A DNA stretch of 64,000 bases from Gnetum montanum (taxonomy: Eukaryota > Streptophyta > Gnetopsida > Gnetales > Gnetaceae), in assembly GCA_015680685.1 (NCBI GenBank), contig MNCI01014218.1, forward strand, positions 18,022 to 82,021. Reading direction: 5' to 3'. The number at the start of each line of letters is the position of its first letter. Position 1 is the first letter of the stretch. The translations under genes were made by a program, and so were the position numbers. The notes under the pieces are model-generated. The model ran no database searches, was not told the DNA's origin, and saw only the letters and a program-made list of their open reading frames with translations. Of this stretch, positions 22,043-32,429 are shown one piece after another.

Positions 22043-22740
22043 TTATTGTAATAGTTTTTTGATTTTCTTCTTTTTGATGTTAGGCGATATGTCAACAGGT
22101 ATGATTCTGTATTCAGCATCCCCTTTGCTAATCACGTTGAATGGTAACTCTATCCAAGGGACGTCTGATGGAGTGGTTTCTGTGTTAGTGTTTTCAGATT
22201 TCTTGGTAGTTGTTGCGAATTCTGTGTTAGTTTCTAATTGGGAAGCCATATGTGCAATATCAGACATAGGCATTTTTGTTTTAAGAGGCTCTTGTTCCGT
22301 ATCTAAAGGTTTACTGCTTACTGGTGGTTACAGATGCTTGTCATTTCGGCTAGGCTTTTCGTGCTCAACCTCTGAGCCCTGGTCCATGTCCATGTGTGAA
22401 ATGATAGGAGTAGCTGCTTCCCCGTGTATGATGATTTCACTGCCCTCATAAGGCAGGTGAATTTCTTGGTGTATAGGGGAGGAGACAGCTCTCAGTTGGG
22501 CCAACCAGGGTCTTCCCAATATTAGGTTGAATCCTGGCATTTCATCGACCACCAGGAAATCGGCAGATGTAGGGAACTGGTCTCCCGCTATGAAATCCAA
22601 GGTTATTGTGCCTTTTACTATTACGCGTGACCCACGGAATGACTTTAAACATGTAGTTACGGTTGGTTTAATTAACTCAGTAAGCCCCAATTGTTCAATG
22701 ATGGGGTATGGTACAACATTTGTTGATCGTCTACATGGAC
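22043..22740 (-). pseudogene. Aspartic protease of element 1 (frameshifted at the active site)
   Basis: Retroviral-type aspartic protease cuts the gag-pol polyprotein. The C-terminal half is clear: ADFLVVDEMPGFNLILGRPWL is followed by SSPIHQEIHLPYEG. At the active-site loop the minus-strand frame changes: the upstream frame reads VHVDDQQM, while the downstream frame continues the protease pattern after the Asp pair. The change is equivalent to losing four bases (or a similar net shift) exactly at the catalytic triplet. The frame continues past a TAA near 22328 to about 22043 as an Asn/Thr/Lys-rich tail. Element B retains a readable DDGA at this place. Confidence 0.85.
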
Positions 22741-23742
22741 CCTATGTATCTTGAACTGGTTTATACGTATCGTTATGAACATGGGGGCTGTCGTATTCTC
22801 CCCTGTTTTCTTGTCCATCTTAATGTTGTCGTCATGAAAGCTTAAAGGCTTAGGAGTAGTCCCATGAGGTGAGTTCATCACCGCATGAATGGAGGGTTCA
22901 TTTGGGGGCAAGTCCTCACTTACCGGGATTGACGTTAACATATGTACCAAAGCTTCCCTATGTGTTTGGGATGTTAGAACCAAGTCGTACAAGCTTAGTG
23001 AAGTGTTCTTTTGCTTCAATGCTTGGGTGACTTGTGTCAAAGCTGTTGCGAAATCCCTGCTGTTGGGGACGTTTTTATTAGCGGTGACTGGGTCCATTGG
23101 ACCCAACAATTTTATTTCACGTTTTGTTGATTTATCATTCTTGTTCAGAACTGTCGTTTTAGGTGATTCATGTTTTTCAGATGATTCACCTTCGTTGCCT
23201 ACGTCTGGTTGGTCGTTGGATGACGACATGGGTACGGAGTGAAGTGGAGTGGGCTTAGGTGGCCCCATAGCTAGCCGTTGACGTTCCTTCTCCACACGTT
23301 CACGTGTAAGCCTATCTACTAGGTGTTCTCATGTGTGGCATGGAGGTGGAGCTGGCCTTGGAGCCTTAGGTTGCCTTGGGACCCTTACCACATACGGAGC
23401 TGGGCGGGGTTGCGATTGGACAGTCAGATATGATTGGGCAGAAGGCTGGCCAGGTATCCTAATGATGTAGGGGGTTGGTTTGCCTTTCGTCTGTGAGGTG
23501 GAGGCTTGGTAATCATTAGGACTTTCGGGTATTCTAATGACATACGAAGTTGGTTTTGGCGGAGGTTGAACCTCCGCTGTTGCGACTGCTGGTGGTACTC
23601 GGACTACGAAAGGGGCGGGCCGAGTAGAAGGGGTCGGTGCATTTGAGGGGGTGACTGGAGGGACGTGCACCATGTATGGTTTTTCACGCGTCATGGGGTT
23701 GGATGTGGGTATGGCCTAGGGTACTCGGACAACGTATGGCTG
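22672..23742 (-). pseudogene. Gag-protease linker with repeated PYVIRIP-like peptides
   Basis: This stays in the gag frame, reading through TAG near 23740 and 23705 and TGA near 23326, and continues to protease. It is rich in Pro and contains at least six copies of a short motif with consensus P-x-[YF]-[VIM]-[VI]-[RHQ]-[VI]-P (for example APYVVRVP, TPYIIRIP, TSYVIRIP). A further copy (QFVIQIP) closes the gag segment. The second half carries DLVLTSQTHREALVHMLTSI, which element B also has. The role of the motif is unknown; a protein-binding or assembly motif is possible. Confidence 0.7.
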
Positions 23743-25520
23743 CTACGTGGTACATGGTGGTTGAGACATGGGCATGGATACAGCAGGAGGAATCTGAATT
23801 ACGAACTGCCTATTAGGTGTTCCCTGTTTATATTGGGGGTAGATAGTGTTAATGTTGGGTGTATCGGAATCATCATCAAGGCAGATTGTATTGATGACGT
23901 ACGGTGCCTCTTTGGTGTTCAGGGGGTCTTTATACACCTCCATAGCCTGATTCTGTGGTTGGACCGGATTAGCCTCATCAAAAGTGACTTGGCCTTCATC
24001 GATCATTCGCTGAATATCCTGCTTCAAGGTGAAACAGTAATCTGTACCGTGCCTATTGCGTTGCTGGTAGTCGCAAAAGCAATCCATTCTGAAACCTTTG
24101 GGTACGGGAGGCTCATTTGGTGTTTCTAGGCTTGGATTCTGAACGAGTTGACAGAACCGGTCATGTCTTTGGATGGCCGTAGGGGACAACTGTTTATGTT
24201 TCATTAACCCAGCTTTCAGGAGTTGATCGAAAAGCTGGGATGGCTTCATTGGCAGAGGCGTATATTGAGAGGGTTCTTTCCTCTCGAAGTTTCGCGTACG
24301 GTTTATTGTTAGGTTTTGGGATGATGATGATTCCGACATGGTCATGGGAGCAGGTTTATTATAGTTAGTAGGGGTTGCTGACGGTTTGTTTTGTTGTTGC
24401 GTCCCTGCTATCGCCGCTATAGTTGCCTTAGCCTTCTCTTTATCTTTTTTAGTGTGTTGGTTTTTAAAGGCTAAGTATGCAGGGTCATGACTATTTTGGG
24501 CTACCTCTTCTATGTTTTTAATTTGTACAAATGTTTGGTTAAGATTACGCATGTTAAGGTAGTATAGCTTGGATTTAAAGAAATCGTTAACGGCCCCTTT
24601 TAGAATAGTAAGCAGGTAGGTCTGGGAGATTGGCTCATGTAGCTCATTGAGGGCAGCACTCCACCTCTGAATGAATTTCTGTACAGGTTCAAGTGGTGCT
24701 TGCCTGACTTGTATGAGGCTGTCCAGTGTGGCCTCAGGTTTCAAGTTGTACTTGAACCGGGTCACAAACTTGTGTAATAAGTCTTCCAAGGAGAAGATGG
24801 AATTCCTTGGCAGGGCCCGGTACCAGTCGAGTGCTCTCCCTGCGAGGGACATGGGGAACACTCGGAGAATGGCATGGGGCCATGCCTGTAGCAACGCACA
24901 TTCTAACCTAAACGTTATGAGATGGGCATTGGGGTCCATCTCCCCGTTATACTTGGTTAGCGTTGGTATGGATATGCCTTTGGGTAAGGTTAAGGGTGGG
25001 ACAGAAGAGCTGATGGGGTCATCGTGGTAGAAGTCCACTACCTTCAGCTCCCTGTCGGCGGCCATTTTGAGGCGCTTTACCTCGTCAGTCAATTCTTGCA
25101 TCAGTTTTTTGGTGTCCGCCCAATCTTGGGCACTCGGTGTCATGGTGGTTTTAGGTTGTGGTAGATTATACAGGTTAGATTGCTGGATGGTGGGTTGAAA
25201 GGCCGAAAGTTGTGCGGTCGGTGGTTGTGCTTGTGAAAATTTTGCAGTGGATGGCACTAAGGACGACACGTTATAAGAGAAAGGCTGTTGTTGCTGCGGT
25301 TGCGGTGGTATTTGGGGAATATTGGCTGGTGGAATCGTGTGGGATGGCGCATGGGGGTGAGAAGGTTGGTGTGACGGCACACCCATCGCTGGCCATTGCC
25401 CGGCCACGTTGTGCGAAGGGACTCCTTGTTGGGTTATGGCGGTCGAGGGGGCTGCATTCGTTTGAATGTGCAGCATGTAGTGAGCGGATGTGGATGCTGG
25501 TATCACGTGTGGTATCACGT
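23743..25520 (-). CDS. Gag of element 1
   Basis: Gag forms the virus-like particle. The open frame covers about 590 codons below the LTR remnant. The N-terminal third is Pro/Gln/His-rich. A coiled stretch (KKLMQELTDEVKRLKMAAD) precedes the retrotransposon gag domain (HLITFRLECALL, MSLAGRALDWYRALP, LEPVQKFIQRWSAALNEL). The C-terminal part includes a Cys/His segment, MDCFCDYQQRNRHGTDYCF, in place of a classic zinc knuckle. The frame runs upstream into the LTR remnant up to 25581, so the true start is uncertain; it may have been lost with the missing part of the 5' LTR and leader. Element B has the same domain order. Confidence 0.85.
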
Positions 25521-25714
25521 GCGTATACGCTGCGGGTGTGGACTTGGGCGTATACGCTGGGCGTATATGCTGGAACTGCATACTTAGTAAAAATTAAGCA
25601 TTTGATCTTCGAAGTTGCCATGTTTGACACCAAATGTAGCTATGGTCATCTGGAGTCGCAGGGACCTACTTCTTGTTGGACAAGTACCAAGCTCAAAATT
25701 TTTGTGGTGTTTCA
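25521..25714 (-). repeat. 5' LTR remnant of element 1 (194 bp)
   Basis: It matches 11260-11453 of the 3' LTR end to end. It begins right at a GCGTATACGC palindrome, beyond which the sequence is gag-like coding DNA. About 920 bp of LTR and the primer-binding site are therefore missing. A deletion with one endpoint at the palindrome is the simplest reading. Confidence 0.8.
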
Positions 25715-25719
25715 ATTGT

Positions 25720-26153
25720 CTCAGCTTTCGATAATAGGGTAACATCGGAACAGGAAGAAAACCCAAGAAGAAAACATCCAAGAACCCAAGAGAATGGCCA
25801 ACACAAAAGCATCAAGTTCCCTTGAAGTCACACCCTTTTCAAACCTTGAGTCCTTCCTTAGTTTGAGAAGTGCCCCGTCACCAGTTTGTTAAAGTTCTTG
25901 TTAGAAAGAGACTATACATTTCCAAGCCAAGAGAGACCATAGAACTTGTGGATGGATGGATGAAGTGAACTCATTGCCTACCATATCAAAAGAACATACC
26001 TTAGTATCAACATCATGACTTAAAGGTAAAAACCAAACATTAGCAATCAATGAAAAATAGTTCATACCATCGAGAGGAACACTTATTGGGTGACAAACTT
26101 ACAGGATGGTTAACACACACAAACACACATAAAAAATGGAAAATTATAACGAT
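25720..26153 (-). mobile_element. Element 2 interior resumed after element 1
   Basis: This matches the interior of element 4 at about 62240-62640: 'cccttgaagtcacacc / ccttgaagtgacgca', then the run with 'tggatggatg'. It shows that the two halves of element 2 flank element 1. No coding frame is present. Confidence 0.65.
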
Positions 26154-26300
26154 GTTGTAAAACAAAAATAAGAAAAGTTAAAGAAATTTGTAAAACAAAA
26201 AAAAGAAAAGTTAAAGAAATTTATAAAACAAAACTGAGAAAAGTTAAAGAAATTTGTAAAACAAATATGTGTAAGAAAAAAATGTGGAAAACAAAAACGT
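26154..26300 (-). repeat. Tandem repeat, unit about 37 bp, A-rich
   Basis: Four copies of a unit 'gtaaaacaaaa..agaaaagttaaagaaattt' occur; read on the minus strand they give the peptide repeat FCFTNFFNFS. Element 4 has a shorter, different A-rich expansion at the same place (62700-62830), so this is a locally unstable 3' region. Confidence 0.75.
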
Positions 26301-26488
26301 ATAAAAAAATTTAAAAAGAACTGAGGGCCTCCAATGATCAGCATAGGTGGCCATCTCCCCCATGACTGAATTGTAAGGGAGAGATCTGAAATAATGAATG
26401 TCTATTTGAATTTCGTAAAAGTGCCCAACTTCTCCCAATTGATGTTCTTAGATTAAGGGGTGGAAGTTGGTGATGCTCATATTCCAAT

Positions 26489-27234
26489 GTGTCTATGCCT
26501 TCGTTGTTAGCATGAGTTGTTTTCCCAGTTCGCTCCATGCATATTGGGTTGCTCTTTTGACTAGCTGTCAACCACGGGGTGTCTACTACTTGTGTGGTTG
26601 CTACATACATGCACTTTTGAATTTGTGTTTCTTGGGCACACCGATTACATGGAAGAGATGCTGAACATTCTTCCATGTGATCACCCTCTGAGTCACTATA
26701 TGTGATGCATAGAACTTTCTTCTTCTCGATCTTTTCATAAATTTTTATCTTAGATATCTGCAAGGAAAGATCACGGATCCCTAGGTACGTATCTACTGTA
26801 CTTAGCCATGGCCTTCCCATTATAATTAGGAAGTCCCCTTCGTTGTTGTTGATTTAAATGACCAGGAAATCAGCTAGGTAGGACCAACCACAAACAGTGC
26901 TAATAATGTCCTCCACAAATCCCAAGGGAATGGTGATGGACTGGTCTGCCAACTCTAGTTGGATGTTGATCTTCTTAAGTTGGGGTAGCTTCCAGGCTTG
27001 ATACATCTCTCGTGAAATTAGGTTGACTTCGGAACTTGAGTCAAGAAGAGCCTTATGTGGTTTATTCCTGGTGATTTGTAGGTAGATTAAGGGACTTCTA
27101 GAATTAGTTAGTTTCCTGGGAAGGTGGCCTACCTTGATCCAGTCGATTACGGTATGCGTTAACATAACCGTATGCGTACAACTCTGTTGGACTGAAGGGT
27201 GCTCAGAAGTTTTAGATGGTGGAGGAGTGTACAT
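26489..27234 (-). pseudogene. Aspartic protease region of element 2
   Basis: The protease active-site loop reads KALLDSSSEVNLISREMY, so the usual DSG is DSS. The frame then continues with a hydrophobic strand and FVEDI, and after a short break IMGRPWLSTV marks the C-terminal ILGRPWL-type motif. Directly beyond about 26490 the sequence is already the post-integrase 3' region also seen in element 4, so RT, RNase H and integrase have been deleted. With a Ser in place of the active-site Gly and broken frames, it should not be functional. Confidence 0.75.
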
Positions 27235-27246
27235 AGGCTCAAATGA

Positions 27247-29305
27247 TTATTTTTGTGAGAGTTTATCTGGGCTTTTGGTTCTGAAGAAAGGTCTTTTCTT
27301 TTTATAGTTGTCAGAACCAGCAGTAGGTTGAATATTTACAGCTCTCGCAGCGTTACGTTGCTGTGGTTGAGTAGGGAGTTCCCCTTGCATTCTTGGAGTA
27401 GGAGGTGTTATGGGAACTACAGGTGGAAGATGCGCGGATGGATTTGGAGGATGGTAAGTATGTGGGGTGCCTCTTGGAGGAGAAGGAGTCCTCCTAAAGT
27501 ACTCCCGAACTTGGTAGTGATGTTGGGAAGTTTTGTGACTCATAGAGTCACTTGGAGAAACCGGCTGCTACACATAATAGCCATAAGGATCAGGTTGCCG
27601 GTAAGGGTACTGTTGTGTTGGCGGTGACATCCCCCATGACTGTGGGTATTGCCACTACTGATGCTCTCTGATGGGTTGTGGTGGAGTTCCACTTGCATTG
27701 TACGTTAGTGGTTGGTGGAACTGCCTTGGGTTACCTTGAGGATAAGATAACCTTTGGGGTGTTTGCTGTTGGTTAAGTCTTGGATTAAGTGCACAAACCC
27801 CAGACTCCTATAGATGTGAGATGATTGGACAACATCCCTTGGGATGATCATAGTGACAGATCTCACATCCACCATCATCGTTTGTGTCTGAATCCACAAC
27901 CTCATCGAAGATAGTAATTTTCCTCTTACTCTTGTTATGTGCAGGGCCTAAATCTCTTTGCTTTGTATTAGCTTTGTCACTACTTCATTCCTCCTTAGAC
28001 TCCTTTACGATTTTCAAGAAGGTTTCAAGTCTGGAGTCTAAGGAATCCCACAATTGATCCATCTTAGTTGATACTTCTATTGTTAGTTTTTAAATCAGAA
28101 AGGTTTTTTTGTTCACCAACTCTTCAAGTGATGACTCTTCCTCTTCATCACAAAATTTCACTCCCTTCTTTCGAAGGGAGGGATCACGGTTGTATTCTTT
28201 CGCACTTTCCCTTTTTCATAGCTCACCTTCTTCTTTTGCTACTTGTTCAAACAAGTGATGTACTTCATGGGCTCTAAGTTGTGATAGTCTCCCTTGGGCA
28301 TAACTCCCAAGGATTCTTCTAGTTTCATGCCTTAGCCCATCTATGATGTGGTGGAGTTGATCTCGATGTGTGTAACCATGGCCTGGGCAACAATGTAACA
28401 ATGCGTAGTAGTGGCCCATGGTAGCATCCAAGGGTCAATGAGTACCTTGCTTCCATCCTTGGATCTACTTATGCAAGTTAGACACTCTGGAGTATGTTTG
28501 ATACTTATCGTTGAAGAGTTCTAACATCGTAATCCACCTCCTAATGGTTTCCGATTCTAAGGACTGGTACCAACTCTCTGCTTCCTTGGTGAGTGTCCTG
28601 GAAAACAACTTAAGTTTTTGCCACTCGTTCTCTATGTTTTGCAAGGCGCAGGCATCATGCAATGCCTGTAAATGATGTTGAGAATTAGCATTGTATCCCC
28701 CTTCGAATCATGAGATATTTTTCATGTCTAAGCGTTTGATCCGACTATCTCTTAAATGCCTTGTTGGAATTCTTATTGCCTTCGTTATGTCAAGCATACT
28801 TTGGGTGGTAAGTAGGGGCTCGTCATGATCATCTCTTTCATGACACCTATGATTTCTGCGTTGTTCCCTACTTTTCCTTCGTTCATGCCCTTGTCCTCTC
28901 TCTCGACTCTCTAGTCGAGATCTCTCACTTTGTCTATCTTTATCCTCATCGTTGTGCTCTATGACTGCACCCAGAGGTGGAAGGAGAGGGTGAGTGATGT
29001 GAAGAAGGGGAAGAAGAAGGGAAACCATCACCATGATGATGTTTCTTGCTTTCTCTTTGGATGCTTCGGCCCCGATCGTGGTGACGATCTAAGTGCCCAT
29101 CATTGTCATGTGTTGTAGTTCCCTCTGTGAATAGTTGGCATTCATGGGCATCAGAACCAAGGTTGTGTATCGTGGATCGTAGATTCTGATACCCCACCTC
29201 CTCACTATTGTTAGGAGGGGGAACATCTCTGATTTTCCCAAGGACGTGCCAGACCTCTTTGCCCTTCAATAGTGTATTTTTTCTCTCCTGCCTTGAGTCC
29301 CTCAT
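27247..29305 (-). pseudogene. Gag of element 2
   Basis: Broken minus-strand frames give a gag of the same family as element 3: KLFSRTLTKEAESWYQSLES, then HIIDGLRHETRRILGSYAQG and HEVHHLFEQVAKEEGEL. Further on is a Cys/His motif, CEICHYDHPKGCCP (about 27835-27870), with spacing C-x2-C-x3-H-x4-C. The N-terminal part is rich in Arg/Glu/Ser and His. The C-terminal part is Pro-rich. There are several frameshifts and stops. The start is close to or inside the gap at 29371. Confidence 0.75.
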
Positions 29306-29370
29306 ATGTTGTAAAGCTGTGGGATGGTAATCCCTTATGTCAAAATTTTTCGCAACATATTCAGCATATA

Positions 29371-30186
29371 NNNNNNNNNNNNNNNNNNNNNNNNNNNNNN
29401 NNNNNNNNNNNNNNNNNNNNNNNNNNNNNNNNNNNNNNNNNNNNNNNNNNNNNNNNNNNNNNNNNNNNNNNNNNNNNNNNNNNNNNNNNNNNNNNNNNNN
29501 NNNNNNNNNNNNNNNNNNNNNNNNNNNNNNNNNNNNNNNNNNNNNNNNNNNNNNNNNNNNNNNNNNNNNNNNNNNNNNNNNNNNNNNNNNNNNNNNNNNN
29601 NNNNNNNNNNNNNNNNNNNNNNNNNNNNNNNNNNNNNNNNNNNNNNNNNNNNNNNNNNNNNNNNNNNNNNNNNNNNNNNNNNNNNNNNNNNNNNNNNNNN
29701 NNNNNNNNNNNNNNNNNNNNNNNNNNNNNNNNNNNNNNNNNNNNNNNNNNNNNNNNNNNNNNNNNNNNNNNNNNNNNNNNNNNNNNNNNNNNNNNNNNNN
29801 NNNNNNNNNNNNNNNNNNNNNNNNNNNNNNNNNNNNNNNNNNNNNNNNNNNNNNNNNNNNNNNNNNNNNNNNNNNNNNNNNNNNNNNNNNNNNNNNNNNN
29901 NNNNNNNNNNNNNNNNNNNNNNNNNNNNNNNNNNNNNNNNNNNNNNNNNNNNNNNNNNNNNNNNNNNNNNNNNNNNNNNNNNNNNNNNNNNNNNNNNNNN
30001 NNNNNNNNNNNNNNNNNNNNNNNNNNNNNNNNNNNNNNNNNNNNNNNNNNNNNNNNNNNNNNNNNNNNNNNNNNNNNNNNNNNNNNNNNNNNNNNNNNNN
30101 NNNNNNNNNNNNNNNNNNNNNNNNNNNNNNNNNNNNNNNNNNNNNNNNNNNNNNNNNNNNNNNNNNNNNNNNNNNNNNNNNNNNNN
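29371..30186. other. Assembly gap (816 N)
   Basis: An unbroken run of N, probably of estimated length. It falls between gag and the promoter end of the 5' LTR of element 2, so it hides the rest of that LTR and the primer site. Long frames through it are artefacts. Confidence 0.98.
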
Positions 30187-30321
30187 CACCTCTTATTTAT
30201 AGATATGATGGCACACTGCGATATCGCGTACGCAATATCGCATGGGAAGACGCGATATTGCGGGGGATGCGATATCGCGGCAGACGCGATATCGCAGCCC
30301 ATGCGATATCGCATCCCATCA
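30187..30321 (-). repeat. Partial 5' LTR of element 2
   Basis: It contains the minus-strand TATA box (CTATAAATAAGAGG at 30188-30201) and upstream of it four GCGATATCGC-type palindromes and related forms to the LTR start at 30321. The end is followed by the target duplication ATAGT (30322-30326). Confidence 0.85.
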
Positions 30322-30326
30322 ATAGT

Positions 30327-31189
30327 CATTTCTCAACGTAGATCACTAAGTGTAGAAAGGACTTGCAACAACATTTATTACAATGCAAATTGATTAGGAG
30401 ACCAGTGTAGAGGACACCTTGCATACTACCATAGATTTCAATGATATTTTTGTATTCTTAAATCCTACTAATCTATATTTTTTTAACCTATTTGTGTATA
30501 ACATTTCATAGAATTTAATATAAAGTTTTAAGTACTTTGTTTTGGCCATATTATCTCTTATTTTCTCTCTTTCTATTATTGGTTTAGTGCTAAAAATCAT
30601 AGTTACATATTCTTGTTTAAAACACTTGGTAACAAAATTGTTAAAGTCCTTAGGTGCTAGACAACATAAGGTATCCTAGATCCTTTTCCACGTGCATGGA
30701 TCTTGGGGTTAAAACTATTTATACAGATTTTTTTGGTTTTCCAACCTAATTTTTTTCATTATTATAATTTTCTGGCACTAGAAGGAGGACCTTTGCCTAA
30801 CTTTTTCATCTAGAATCTTTTTGCTAAAAAATAATCTACTTGTTTCTACCTTGCGTAGCATGTTTAACAAAGTAAAACTTAGTTTGGATTTTTTGTAATC
30901 CAAGTGTGTGACATCATAGCTAGTTTCATTTTAACACTTTTAAAAATTAAAATAAAAAAAATTTCTTATTACTATTTTTTATAGTTGTAATGCACAACAT
31001 TGTTCCTATTCCTTGCATTTATAGTTCACAAAATTATCTTTGCAATTACAGTGCATATTGCTTTATCCATTTCCTATATTTGTAGGTTGTAGTTTTTCTT
31101 TGGTTTCTTTACATACACTAAATCCTATTTTCATTTTTCTCAGTGTTGTTAAATATGTTAGAAAAAATTTAAAAAATCTTTGTTATAGC
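30327..31189. other. AT-rich DNA, nothing identified
   Basis: T-rich sequence with no frame or LTR end. It could hold the 5' edge of element B, but no TG...CA boundary could be fixed. Confidence 0.35.
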
Positions 31190-31245
31190 TACAGTGTATG
31201 ATATTTTTCCCTATTTCTATACTTATGTTTTAGCCCAGTTTGGCT

Positions 31246-31420
31246 TATATGTTACATCTGCTATAGCTCTCATAAGCTATAGCTCGAATACGCTATAGCT
31301 CTCATACACTATAGACTTCATATGCCATATGTTATAGCTCTCATACACTATAGATCTGATACATTGTAAACTCTCATATACTACAAGCATATAATTTGCA
31401 AGCTTATATGCTACAAGCTA
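31246..31420 (+). repeat. Short repeat cluster 'tatagctctcatacac' near the 5' side of B
   Basis: At least five loose copies of 'ctatagctctcata(c/a)' with 'atacgctatag / acactatag' occur. They may be CpG-depleted descendants of an LTR palindrome cluster like that of element 1, but this is inference. Confidence 0.45.
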
Positions 31421-31544
31421 CCACTTGTTTAAAGCTTTAAAACCTTTATGTTATTTACCCAATTAATTGGTCCCATCCAAGTTTTTCGTTTTGCTTCAAT
31501 CTTTCTACACTACAACATCATTGCCATGGCCATGAACTAGGAAT

Positions 31545-31935
31545 TCACTCACATTTATGACCATAAGGACCCAATTGTAATGGAATGAAGGAAATCCCTT
31601 AGGCTTATGGGATGCAACTCCACACACGTTAACATTATTGAAGAATATTATAGTTTTATTTATGAAAAAATATAAGCTAGTCTACCTATCCCATGTAAGG
31701 AGTTAGAATATAAGTGTGAGTTCAATTTGTTCATAAGAATGAGAAGGAGTATGTTCCTTTTTCATATGGGAAAATTGAAATTTCAAAAATTAACGTTAAC
31801 TTGTTAGCTTAATTAGTAGATGTTGATGAGGAAGTTCTGATGAGTGAGGAGGCTAGTTTCAAACAAGACCAAGAGGATCAAGATGGGTTTAGAGGTTACT
31901 ATGATAATGATATTAATGTGGAGGAGATTGTATAA
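31545..31935 (+). pseudogene. Unidentified short ORF remnant upstream of B gag
   Basis: A mostly open frame with five or so stops reads for example GCNSTHVNIIEEYYSFIYEKI and later LPIPCKELEYKCEFNLF. It precedes gag in B. Some Ogre/Tat elements carry an extra ORF before gag; I cannot link this one to a known family, and element 1 shows no counterpart. Confidence 0.3.
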
Positions 31936-32429
31936 TAATCCATCCCTAAATTTTTCTTAAATAACCCTTCTACTCCACACCAATAATAAGTTAGATAATG
32001 TCTACCACCTCCTTAGATCAAACATCATAACCAACTTTCTAGGTCTCCTTCCTCTTCGCAACCATGTCATTTGCAACGTAGCCTTATTCCACATGGCCAC
32101 TACCAACTACCTCTTCCACACCACCTCATTTTATCATTTTAGTAGGCACTTCTTCAGGACCTCAAGTCCTACAAACTTCTTGCCAAACTTTTATCCTATT
32201 TATTTCATAAATCCTGGCTCAAATGTTATTCTCCCTATTTAATTCCCCTATAGCAATGACCATAAGACATTTCCAACCCATGCTGTGATCCATCACATGA
32301 TCTTAACGTTCAACCATTGGTGTAGCTAGCCATTTAACCAACCCAGCTTGTAGGAGCATCCTAGAGCCTAGATCAAGATTTTCAATTGATCCAAAGCCTT
32401 ACCAATTAACTAAAAAATATTGAGGCCAA

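Larger units (their letters stand above)
10340..25714 (-). mobile_element. Element 1: Tat-lineage Ty3/gypsy element carrying an antisense gene
   Basis: It starts TGTACC (10340) and ends GTTTCA (25714), flanked by the direct repeat ATTGT (10335-10339 and 25715-25719). On the minus strand the order is 5' LTR remnant, gag, protease, then an antisense gene on the plus strand, then RT/RNase H, archaeal-type RNase H, integrase, a repeat-rich 3' region and the 3' LTR. The dual RNase H and this protein order are known traits of the Tat lineage. Its base composition is clearly richer in G+C than the flanks, and it still holds many CpG sites, so it is younger than element B. Stops, a mutated integrase and a cut-down 5' LTR show it is inactive. 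Confidence 0.9.
8061..30321 (-). mobile_element. Element 2: Ty3/gypsy LTR element of the GCGATATCGC-LTR family, host of element 1
   Basis: The element lies on the minus strand, bounded by LTR ends (TGATGAGT-type at 8061 and CCCATCA at 30321) and by the direct repeat ATAGT at 8056-8060 and 30322-30326. Its interior is split at 10334/25720 by element 1. Removing element 1 joins the 3' part (8959-10334) to 25720-29370, and the joined order agrees with element 4 (60859-62640), which has no such insertion. It keeps gag and protease but lacks RT, RNase H and most of integrase, so it is a deletion derivative. An 816-base gap hides most of the 5' LTR, the primer site and the start of gag. Confidence 0.85.

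Noticed and set aside
22889-25742. Plus-strand frames opposite gag (for example 22889-23242, 23665-24129, 24671-25030, 25212-25742)
   Set aside because: They are mirror frames of gag coding sequence; no exon structure or homologue supports them, unlike the antisense gene at 17066-21504.
29272-30393. Very long frames across 29371-30186 on both strands
   Set aside because: They consist of N; the coding appearance comes only from the absence of stops in unknown bases.
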